Positions 35,576 to 41,640 of a DNA stretch of 41,640 bases are shown piece after piece. Every line of letters starts with the position of its first letter. Within the stretch, counting starts at the first letter, position 1. The DNA lies in assembly GCA_029242085.1 (NCBI GenBank), contig JAQWUP010000023.1, positions 1-41,640 on the forward strand, read 5' to 3'. This DNA is from Porticoccaceae bacterium. Lineage in GTDB: Bacteria; Pseudomonadota; Gammaproteobacteria; Pseudomonadales; Porticoccaceae. A program made the position numbers and the translations under genes. The notes under the pieces were generated by a model. That model was not told where the DNA came from, did not search any database, and saw nothing but the letters and a program-made list of their open reading frames with translations.

Positions 35576-36370
35576 ATGACCCGCTATGCAGTGGGGGATA
35601 TTCAGGGCTGTCTGGACCCGCTATTGCAGCTCCTTGAAACGGTGTCCTTCGATCCGTCCTGTGATCAACTGATTGCGGTTGGCGATCTGATAAATCGTGG
35701 CCCCAAGTCGCTGGAGACATTGCGCTTCTGCAAAAATCTTGGTGACAGCTTTACCACGGTGTTGGGCAATCACGATCTGCATCTGCTGGCGATCGCCCAT
35801 GGGGTTAGATCACCCACACCAAAAGACAGTCTCAATGAAATTCTCGCCGCGCCCGACAGCGATGAACTGCTCAACTGGCTGCAACAGCAATCGCTACTTT
35901 TATCCACCGGTGATTACACCTTGGTGCATGCGGGCATTCCGCCAATCTGGGATTTGATGAAAGCGCAGAGCCTGGCCGCAGAGGTCAGCGCAGTATTGCG
36001 CTCAAACAAGAGTGCTGAGTATTTTCAACATATGTATGGCAACCAACCGCTGCAGTGGTCGGACGATTTGCGGGGACCCGCACGCTGGCGGGTGATTACC
36101 AATTACCTGACGCGCATGCGCTTCTGCACTGTTGATGGCATCCTTGAACTCGAATCCAAGGATGCTATTGCAGCACCCGAGCCCTATCGGCCCTGGTTTG
36201 ACTTTGAAAACAGAAAGACTCGCCAGAATAAGATTATATTTGGCCATTGGGCGGCTCTCGAGGGCCGTGACTGCGGGCCTAATTTATTTGCATTGGATAC
36301 AGGTTGCGTCTGGGGAGGTCCAATGAGACTGATGAATCTGGAATCCCAGACCTACACAGAGCAATTTTAG
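35576..36370 (+). CDS. apaH: Symmetrical bis(5'-nucleosyl)-tetraphosphatase ApaH
   Basis: ApaH hydrolyses Ap4A to two ADP and can remove Np4 caps from RNA. The 264-residue product is a metallophosphoesterase with the motifs VGDIQGCLDPL, VGDLINRGPKSLE and LGNHDLHLLAIAHG, plus a C-terminal FGHWAALEGRD. The metal-binding Asp, Asn and His residues are present. It directly abuts apaG and is followed 23 bases later by the M13 peptidase gene. Confidence 0.96.
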   Translation: MTRYAVGDIQGCLDPLLQLLETVSFDPSCDQLIAVGDLINRGPKSLETLRFCKNLGDSFTTVLGNHDLHLLAIAHGVRSPTPKDSLNEILAAPDSDELLNWLQQQSLLLSTGDYTLVHAGIPPIWDLMKAQSLAAEVSAVLRSNKSAEYFQHMYGNQPLQWSDDLRGPARWRVITNYLTRMRFCTVDGILELESKDAIAAPEPYRPWFDFENRKTRQNKIIFGHWAALEGRDCGPNLFALDTGCVWGGPMRLMNLESQTYTEQF

Positions 36371-36393
36371 TCTTCAAAAAGGGAGTTAGGTGA

Positions 36394-38415
36394 ATGAAAA
36401 AAACCATTTTAGGCGCGACGCTATTGCTGATGCTGGGCGCCTGCTCAGATCAGGCTCCGGCGCCACTGAGCTCAGGTATCGATCGTGACGGTATGAATCT
36501 GCAGGTGCGTCCGCAGGACGACTTCTATGAATATGCCAATGGTGGCTGGCTCGCCAGAACCAAGATACCAGCCGATGAAGTGGGCTGGGGCAGCTATATG
36601 ACGCTGCGCAAGGAGAGCCTCGAACAGTCCAATGCTATTGTGCTAGATGTTGCAGCCAATCCGGGGACCGACAGGGCAAAGATAAAAATTGGCGACTATT
36701 ACAATGCCTATATGGATAAGGCTGGTATTGAGGCGTTGGGCATGGCGCCAATCGCTGGTGACTTAGCCGCCATTGACCAGCTGCGAACTCATGATGATGT
36801 CGCCGCCTACTTTGGCAGTAGTAATCCCATCGGCGTCGATGCGCCATTTAATCTGTATGTCGGTCAGGACGATAAAGACGCGACCCGCTACGCGATGTTC
36901 TTTGTACAGTCAGGATTGGGACTTCCCGACCGCAACTATTACAGCGACAGCACTGATCGTGGCGTGCAGATTATCGCCAAGTATAAGGACTATATAGAGA
37001 CAGCCTTATCACTGACCGGTCATCAGAATCCCAGTTCGGCTGCACAGGATATCTTTGCCCTTGAGAGCCAGTTAGCGGCTGCTCAGTGGACAAAGGTCGA
37101 GAACCGCAATGCTGACAAAGTCTACAATAAGGTTTCCTCTGCAGAGCTTAGCGAGCTGTTATCGAACCTCAACCTCGAGCAGTACTTATCTGGCATTGGT
37201 GTAACCGATGTCGACTATGTGATTGTCATGCAACCCAGCTACTTGGAGGCAGTCAATAATCTGTTTAGACAGACTCCTGTCATCGTCTGGCAAGACTATC
37301 TGCGCCTGCGGCTTATTAATGGTTTCGCCGCCTATCTGTCTTCACCCTTTGTCGATGCCCGATTTGAGTTTTACGCCAAGACATTGTCCGGGCGCCAAGA
37401 GCAGCGGGATCGTTGGCGCAGAGCGGTCAGGTCAATCAATGATAATCTCGGTGAGTTACTCGGACAGCTCTACGTCGAGAAGCACTTTCCCCCTGAATCT
37501 AAGGCGCGCATGGTCGAGATGGTCGACTATTTGATCGCCGCCTATGCCGATTCGATTAAAAATCTGGACTGGATGAGCGATGCCACTAAGCAGCAGGCGC
37601 TGGTGAAACTATCCAAGTTTACCGCCAAAATTGGCTACCCCGATACATGGCGGGATTACACCGACCTCAATGTGGTTGACGATGATCTGGTCGGCAATAT
37701 TAAACGGGCGCGCAGCTTTAGTCACAACCGCAATGTCGGCAAGTTAGGCAAGGCTATAGATCGCGGTGAATGGTTTATGGCTCCCCAGCAAGTCAATGCC
37801 TACTACAATCCGGGGCTCAATGAGATCGTGTTTCCCGCGGCTTATTTACAGGCACCTAACTTTTTGCCCAATGCAGATAATGCCTACAACTACGGGACCA
37901 TTGGCACCACCATTGGTCATGAGATTGGCCATGGCTTTGATGATCAGGGCAGTAAATATGATGGAGATGGCAATCTAAAGAGCTGGTGGACAGCGCAGGA
38001 TCGCGCTAATTTTGATGCTCGTACCAAGAGCTTGGTTAGCCAGTTCAATAAATTTCAGCCTCTTCCCGGCCTATTTGTTAACGGTAAGTTGACGCTGGGC
38101 GAAAATATCGGTGATCTGGGCGGCACGGCCATTGCGCTAAAAGCCTACCGAATGTCTTTGCAGGGTAAGTCGTCACCGATTGTCGATGGCTTTACTGGCG
38201 AGGAGCGATTCTTTATTGGCAATGCCCAGTCTAGCCGCTTAAAGTGGCGCAATCAGATATTGGAATTAATTGTAAAGACCGATCCCCACAGCCCTGATAA
38301 GTACCGTATCAATGGGGTGTTCTCAAATATGGCGGACTTTTATAAGACCTATCAGGTCGAGGAAGGCGATGGACTATATCTACCGCCAGCACAGAGGGTA
38401 CAAATCTGGCAGTAG
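36394..38415 (+). CDS. M13-family (neprilysin-like) zinc metallopeptidase, lipoprotein
   Basis: This is a 673-residue envelope peptidase that probably degrades peptides in the periplasm. It has a signal peptide with lipobox MLGAC (mature Cys near 17), so it is likely a lipid-anchored protein. The N-terminal M13 domain opens with QDDFYEYANGGWL. The catalytic domain has the substrate-binding NAYYNP, zinc motif HEIGH (about 509-513) and the third ligand motif ENIGD (about 570-574). A good ribosome-binding site (GGGAG, about 36380) precedes the ATG. It ends the lptD-to-apaH run and is followed by a strong terminator. The substrate is unknown. Confidence 0.93.
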   Translation: MKKTILGATLLLMLGACSDQAPAPLSSGIDRDGMNLQVRPQDDFYEYANGGWLARTKIPADEVGWGSYMTLRKESLEQSNAIVLDVAANPGTDRAKIKIGDYYNAYMDKAGIEALGMAPIAGDLAAIDQLRTHDDVAAYFGSSNPIGVDAPFNLYVGQDDKDATRYAMFFVQSGLGLPDRNYYSDSTDRGVQIIAKYKDYIETALSLTGHQNPSSAAQDIFALESQLAAAQWTKVENRNADKVYNKVSSAELSELLSNLNLEQYLSGIGVTDVDYVIVMQPSYLEAVNNLFRQTPVIVWQDYLRLRLINGFAAYLSSPFVDARFEFYAKTLSGRQEQRDRWRRAVRSINDNLGELLGQLYVEKHFPPESKARMVEMVDYLIAAYADSIKNLDWMSDATKQQALVKLSKFTAKIGYPDTWRDYTDLNVVDDDLVGNIKRARSFSHNRNVGKLGKAIDRGEWFMAPQQVNAYYNPGLNEIVFPAAYLQAPNFLPNADNAYNYGTIGTTIGHEIGHGFDDQGSKYDGDGNLKSWWTAQDRANFDARTKSLVSQFNKFQPLPGLFVNGKLTLGENIGDLGGTAIALKAYRMSLQGKSSPIVDGFTGEERFFIGNAQSSRLKWRNQILELIVKTDPHSPDKYRINGVFSNMADFYKTYQVEEGDGLYLPPAQRVQIWQ

Positions 38416-38442
38416 AGCTCTCAGTAAAGAGCACTGATTTAC

Positions 38443-38485
38443 AGATACAAAAAAGCCGAGCTACTAGCTCGGCTTTTTTGTATCT
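38443..38485. terminator. Bidirectional Rho-independent terminator between the M13 peptidase gene and rplQ
   Basis: A perfect 20-bp inverted repeat (arms 38443-38462 and 38466-38485) with a 3-base loop has a GC-rich core, GCCGAGCT/AGCTCGGC. It is flanked by A6 on one side and T6 on the other, so it works as a terminator on both strands. It lies between convergent genes, 27 bases after the peptidase stop and 9 bases from the rplQ stop. Confidence 0.93.
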
Positions 38486-38494
38486 TATAAACGC

Positions 38495-38896
38495 TTATTC
38501 TGCAGCGACTTCAACCGCTTCTTCAGAGGCATCCACCATTTCGCGTCCTACCAACTCAACGTAGGCCATAGGTGCTTTGTCACCAGTGCGCACACCGCAT
38601 TTAAGGATACGCAGATAACCACCGGGACGCTCCTGGTAACGCACACCCAGATCGGTGAACAGCTTGGCAACGGTTGCCTTGTTACGCAGACGGTCAAAAG
38701 CCAGACGACGGTTAGAGACATTGTCCTCTTTAGCCAGTGTAATCAGAGGCTCAGCAAAGCGACGCAGTTCTTTGGCCTTGGGCAGAGTGGTCTTAATCAG
38801 CTCGTGCTCAACCAGAGATGCAGTCATGTTGCGGAACATGGCTCTCTTGTGAGTACCAGATTTATTCAGTTTGCGGCCGGCATAACGATGACGCAT
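38495..38896 (-). CDS. rplQ: 50S ribosomal protein L17
   Basis: L17 is a large-subunit protein near the peptide exit tunnel. The 133-residue product begins [18 protein letters not shown]-like (here [10 protein letters not shown]) and carries the conserved [13 protein letters not shown] and [17 protein letters not shown] segments. A short acidic C-terminal tail ([13 protein letters not shown]) is present. It is the last gene of the alpha operon, about 57 bases after rpoA, and is followed by the bidirectional terminator. Confidence 0.98.
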   Translation of the reverse strand: MRHRYAGRKLNKSGTHKRAMFRNMTASLVEHELIKTTLPKAKELRRFAEPLITLAKEDNVSNRRLAFDRLRNKATVAKLFTDLGVRYQERPGGYLRILKCGVRTGDKAPMAYVELVGREMVDASEEAVEVAAE

Positions 38897-38953
38897 TTTT
38901 TTATTCCTTAATTCGTTGCTTTCTCAGCAATGATATCTATACGAGCTAAGCGA

Positions 38954-39949
38954 TTAAGCTAGTTCGCGTTCACTTTTCAGACTTGCTGGTGGCCAGTTCT
39001 CAAGACGCATCCCTAGGGACAGTCCGCGGAAGGCCAATACATCTTTGATCTCAGTAAGTGATTTCTTACCCAGATTAGGTGTTTTCAGCAATTCAACTTC
39101 GGTGCGCTGGATCAGATCACCAATGTAGTAAATACTTTCAGCTTTGAGACAGTTGGCAGAGCGCACAGTTAATTCAAGATCATCAACTGGACGTAGCAAG
39201 ATCGGATCGATCTCTTCTTCTTTCTCTTCTGGCTCAGCGGCGGTTTCACCCTGAAGATCAACAAATACTGCCATCTGCTGCTGCAGTATCGTTGCGGCGC
39301 GACGAATCGCTTCTTCAGGATCGATGGTGCCGTTAGTCTCAAGCTCAAGAACTAGCTTGTCGAGATCAGTACGATTCTCAACACGCGCATTCTCGACGCT
39401 GTAAGACACTTTGAAGATTGGGCTAAATGACGCATCAAACTGCAGACGGCCAATAGTGCTGTTCTCTTCTTCGTTGACGCGTGCGTCAGATGGCTGGTAG
39501 CCACGACCACGGACAATACGCAGCTGCATGTTGAGGCTAGTCTTGTCAGACAGATTAGCAATAACGTGCTCTGGATTAATAATTTCTACATGACTATCGA
39601 CTTCGATATCAGCAGCGGTGACAGGACCAGGACCCTTAGCACTCAGGGTAACAGTGGTCTCATCGCGTCCTTCCATCACGACCGCAACCCCTTTCAGGTT
39701 GAGGAGGATTTCCATGACATCTTCTTGCACGCCTTCAATAGCGCTGTATTCGTGCTCGACACCATCGATCTCAGCTTCAACGATGGCACAGCCAGTCATA
39801 GAAGACAGCAGAATGCGACGCAGTGCGTTGCCTAATGTGTGTCCAAAACCACGCTCAAGCGGCTCTAAAACCACCTTGGCATGAGTTGCGTTGTACGAAG
39901 TTACATCAATATTGCGCGGTGTAAGCATTTCAGTAGCAGAATTTTGCAT
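38954..39949 (-). CDS. rpoA: RNA polymerase subunit alpha
   Basis: The alpha subunit dimerises to scaffold RNA polymerase, and its C-terminal domain contacts UP elements and activators. The 331-residue product has the N-terminal dimerisation domain with [20 protein letters not shown]. An acidic linker ([13 protein letters not shown]) follows, then the C-terminal domain with [20 protein letters not shown], including the DNA-contacting arginine, and [14 protein letters not shown]. Length and layout match the E. coli protein. AGGTAA lies shortly before the ATG. Confidence 0.99.
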   Translation of the reverse strand: MQNSATEMLTPRNIDVTSYNATHAKVVLEPLERGFGHTLGNALRRILLSSMTGCAIVEAEIDGVEHEYSAIEGVQEDVMEILLNLKGVAVVMEGRDETTVTLSAKGPGPVTAADIEVDSHVEIINPEHVIANLSDKTSLNMQLRIVRGRGYQPSDARVNEEENSTIGRLQFDASFSPIFKVSYSVENARVENRTDLDKLVLELETNGTIDPEEAIRRAATILQQQMAVFVDLQGETAAEPEEKEEEIDPILLRPVDDLELTVRSANCLKAESIYYIGDLIQRTEVELLKTPNLGKKSLTEIKDVLAFRGLSLGMRLENWPPASLKSERELA

Positions 39950-39977
39950 AGTATTACCTGTAAGAGCTAGACAGCGA

Positions 39978-40598
39978 TTACTTGGAGTACAGTTCGACGA
40001 TCAGGTTTTCGTTGATCTCAGCGGGCAAATCAGAACGGTCTGGATTACGCGTGAACGTGCCTTCCATTTTGTTGCTATCTACCTGCATCCATTCAACTTC
40101 GCCACGTTGAGCTGCCAACTGCAGAGCAGTTTGCACACGTAGCTGCTTCTTAGATTTTTCGCGCAGACCGACGACATCGCCTTCCTGAACTCTAAATGAA
40201 GCAATATTTACCTTCTGGCCATTCACCAAAATGGAGTTATGTGCGACTAGCTGACGTGATTCGGCGCGAGTAGCTCCGAATCCCATACGGTAGACGACAT
40301 TGTCGAGACGCTTCTCAAGCAGGGTCAGCAGGTTTTCACCTGTGTTGCCTTTTTGACTGGCAGCATCTCTGTAGTAGTTGCGGAATTGTTTTTCCAAAAC
40401 ACCGTATATACGACGTACCTTCTGCTTTTCACGCAGCTGTACACCGTAATCAGACAGACGACCGCGACGCTGACCGTGCTGGCCAGGCGCGCTCTCTGAG
40501 CGACATTTGGATTCTAATGGACGAACACCACTCTTTAGGAAAAGATCTGTTCCCTCGCGGCGTGAAAGTTTACAAGTTGGTCCGAGATATCTAGCCAT
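39978..40598 (-). CDS. rpsD: 30S ribosomal protein S4
   Basis: S4 nucleates 30S assembly and, in E. coli, represses translation of the alpha operon. The 206-residue product begins [20 protein letters not shown] and has the S4 RNA-binding domain with [21 protein letters not shown] and [13 protein letters not shown]. It lies 12 bases after rpsK and 28 bases before rpoA. Confidence 0.99.
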   Translation of the reverse strand: MARYLGPTCKLSRREGTDLFLKSGVRPLESKCRSESAPGQHGQRRGRLSDYGVQLREKQKVRRIYGVLEKQFRNYYRDAASQKGNTGENLLTLLEKRLDNVVYRMGFGATRAESRQLVAHNSILVNGQKVNIASFRVQEGDVVGLREKSKKQLRVQTALQLAAQRGEVEWMQVDSNKMEGTFTRNPDRSDLPAEINENLIVELYSK

Positions 40599-40610
40599 TA
40601 TCGTTCTCTC

Positions 40611-41003
40611 TTACACGCGACGTTTTTTGGGTGGACGGCAGCCGTTGTGCGGAACCGGCGTCACATCCGTGATATTGGTAATTTTGTAACCAGCATTGTT
40701 GAGTGCGCGAACTGCGGACTCACGACCTGGCCCAGGACCCTTAACTTGCACGTCAAGGTTCTTTAAACCATAGTCTTTTGCTGCTTCACCGGCGCGCTCT
40801 GCAGCGACCTGTGCGGCGAACGGTGTACTCTTGCGAGAACCGCGGAAGCCGGAACCACCAGATGTTGCCCAGGAAAGTGTATTTCCCTGACGATCGGTGA
40901 TCGTAACAATAGTGTTGTTAAAAGAAGCATAGATGTGAGCTACACCATCTATAACTGTCTTTTTAACCTTTTTACGGGTCGCTTTAACTGCTGCTTTTGC
41001 CAT
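40611..41003 (-). CDS. rpsK: 30S ribosomal protein S11
   Basis: S11 forms part of the platform of the small subunit near the E site. The 130-residue product has [40 protein letters not shown] and the C-terminal [18 protein letters not shown] signature. It lies 12 bases downstream of rpsM, in the standard alpha-operon order. Confidence 0.99.
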   Translation of the reverse strand: MAKAAVKATRKKVKKTVIDGVAHIYASFNNTIVTITDRQGNTLSWATSGGSGFRGSRKSTPFAAQVAAERAGEAAKDYGLKNLDVQVKGPGPGRESAVRALNNAGYKITNITDVTPVPHNGCRPPKKRRV

Positions 41004-41015
41004 TAGGAATCCTAA

Positions 41016-41372
41016 TTATCTTTTAATGGGACGACGTGGGCCTTTACGGGTCCGCGCATTCGTCTTAGTACGCTGTCCACGTACGGGCAAACTGCGACGA
41101 TGGCGCAGGCCGCGATAGCAACCCAAATCCATCAAACGCTTGATATTCATGCTTGTTTCTCTGCGAAGGTCACCTTCAACTTCGTTTTGCCCTACGGCAG
41201 TACGCAGTTGGTCGAGCTGACCGTCGTCCAGTGCAGAAATTTTAGTGTCTTCTGCGATACCCACTTCTGCACAGATCTTTCTGGCAGTCGGGCGACCAAT
41301 ACCAAACACGTATGTCAGTGATATCACTGCGTGCTTGTTATCTGGAATGTTGACACCGGCAATACGGGCCAT
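41016..41372 (-). CDS. rpsM: 30S ribosomal protein S13
   Basis: S13 sits in the head of the 30S subunit and contacts the P-site tRNA and 50S bridges. The 118-residue product begins [20 protein letters not shown] and contains [34 protein letters not shown] and a basic tail ending KGPRRPIKR. It is the first gene of the alpha operon and follows a 118-base gap with a candidate internal promoter. Confidence 0.99.
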   Translation of the reverse strand: MARIAGVNIPDNKHAVISLTYVFGIGRPTARKICAEVGIAEDTKISALDDGQLDQLRTAVGQNEVEGDLRRETSMNIKRLMDLGCYRGLRHRRSLPVRGQRTKTNARTRKGPRRPIKR

Positions 41373-41456
41373 TCAAATTACTCCACTTATACTATAGGTT
41401 TAATCAGCATTTTCGTCCGATTGAACAGTCCACTAGACCTGCTAAAGAGGCGCGGT

Positions 41457-41485
41457 AGAATACCGATAGATCTATCAAAAATCAA
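41457..41485 (-). promoter_or_regulatory. Candidate promoter for the alpha operon (rpsM upstream)
   Basis: On the minus strand TTGATT (41480-41485) and TATTCT (41457-41462) are spaced 17 bases apart, 84 bases before the rpsM ATG. The spacer contains the perfect 12-bp palindrome GATAGATCTATC (41465-41476). The remaining leader (41373-41456) could carry an S4 autoregulatory structure as in E. coli; I could not confirm a pseudoknot by eye. Confidence 0.5.
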
Positions 41486-41490
41486 CCAGA

Positions 41491-41607
41491 TTATCCCTGG
41501 CGCTGCTTATGACGGGGCTCGACACTACAGATAACACGAACCACACCTTTGCGGCGGACAACCTTACAATTACGACAAATCTTTTTAACCGATGCGCGTA
41601 CTTTCAC
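41491..41607 (-). CDS. rpmJ: 50S ribosomal protein L36
   Basis: L36 is the small zinc-ribbon protein of the large subunit. The 38-residue product starts at a GTG at 41607 with AGAGGTG 5 bases upstream. It reads [19 protein letters not shown] and ends [14 protein letters not shown]. It has the CxxC pair (C11, C14), a third cysteine (C27) and the C-terminal histidine expected of the zinc-binding form. It is too short for most ORF thresholds. It lies between secY and rpsM, the usual end of the spc operon. Confidence 0.97.
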   Translation of the reverse strand: MKVRASVKKICRNCKVVRRKGVVRVICSVEPRHKQRQG

Positions 41608-41619
41608 AGCATCACCTCT

Positions 41620-41640
41620 TTATTTACGGCCAACATTTTT
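41620..41640 (-). CDS. secY: SecY C-terminal end (partial)
   Basis: The last 21 bases read, on the minus strand, as the codons for KNVGRK followed by TAA, ending 12 bases before rpmJ. In gammaproteobacteria the gene directly before rpmJ is secY, the translocon channel subunit, whose C-terminus is short and basic. The call depends on gene order more than on the six residues. The rest lies beyond the window. Confidence 0.6.
   Translation of the reverse strand, partial: KNVGRK

Noticed and set aside
1-41640. CRISPR arrays, tRNAs, insertion sequences, origin-like clusters
   Set aside because: No regularly spaced direct repeats, cloverleaf-like sequences, transposase genes or DnaA-box clusters were seen on either strand.

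Overview
This 41.6-kb window is a gene-dense stretch of a gammaproteobacterial chromosome. The gene families point to a marine, Cellvibrionales/SAR92-like member of the Pseudomonadales-Alteromonadales side of the class. The evidence is the miaB-phoH-ybeY-corC-lnt cluster, the lptD-surA-pdxA-ksgA-apaG-apaH cluster, the MurU/AmgK peptidoglycan-recycling pair, a chromosomal lambda-P-like gene beside aceK and an intact alpha ribosomal operon. The order is inferred from gene content alone, so treat it as tentative. There are no tRNA or rRNA genes, insertion sequences, CRISPR arrays or prophage remnants. No gap between genes exceeds about 210 bases.

Layout. (1) Bases 1-2431, plus strand: the 3' part of a lambda-P-like replication protein gene, then aceK. 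(2) 2428-14873, minus strand: a 13-gene type II secretion (T2SS) unit transcribed gspE-F-G-H-I-J-K-L-M-C-D-A-B, nearly all genes touching or overlapping by 1-11 bases. A DUF1820 gene lies upstream of it on the same strand. (3) 15558-25707, plus strand: miaB, phoH, ybeY, corC, lnt, an exported peroxiredoxin, leuS, lptE and holA. (4) 25704-29368, minus strand: amgK, murU, a VanZ-like membrane protein, a DUF2007 protein and a DASS-family anion transporter. (5) 29503-38415, plus strand: lptD, surA, pdxA, rsmA, apaG, apaH and an M13-family metallopeptidase lipoprotein. (6) 38495-41640, minus strand: rpmJ, rpsM, rpsK, rpsD, rpoA and rplQ, preceded by the last codons of secY.

Functional themes. Envelope biogenesis dominates. 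The T2SS moves folded exoproteins out of the periplasm. LptD and LptE form the outer-membrane lipopolysaccharide translocon, with SurA as the chaperone for LptD. Lnt matures lipoproteins such as LptE and the M13 peptidase. MurU/AmgK recycle cell-wall sugars. RNA and translation functions (MiaB, YbeY, LeuS, RsmA, ribosomal proteins) and replication (HolA, the lambda-P-like protein) make up most of the rest.

Most of the window is conserved housekeeping DNA, and I do not see a wholly new multi-gene system. The strongest candidate for something unusual is the lambda-P-like gene at the left edge. It sits in an ordinary chromosomal context and may be a domesticated helicase loader. Smaller points of interest are an in-frame ATG mini-ORF ending in TAG just before lptD, an 11-bp inverted repeat before leuS, and an exported peroxiredoxin with unusual cysteine spacing.
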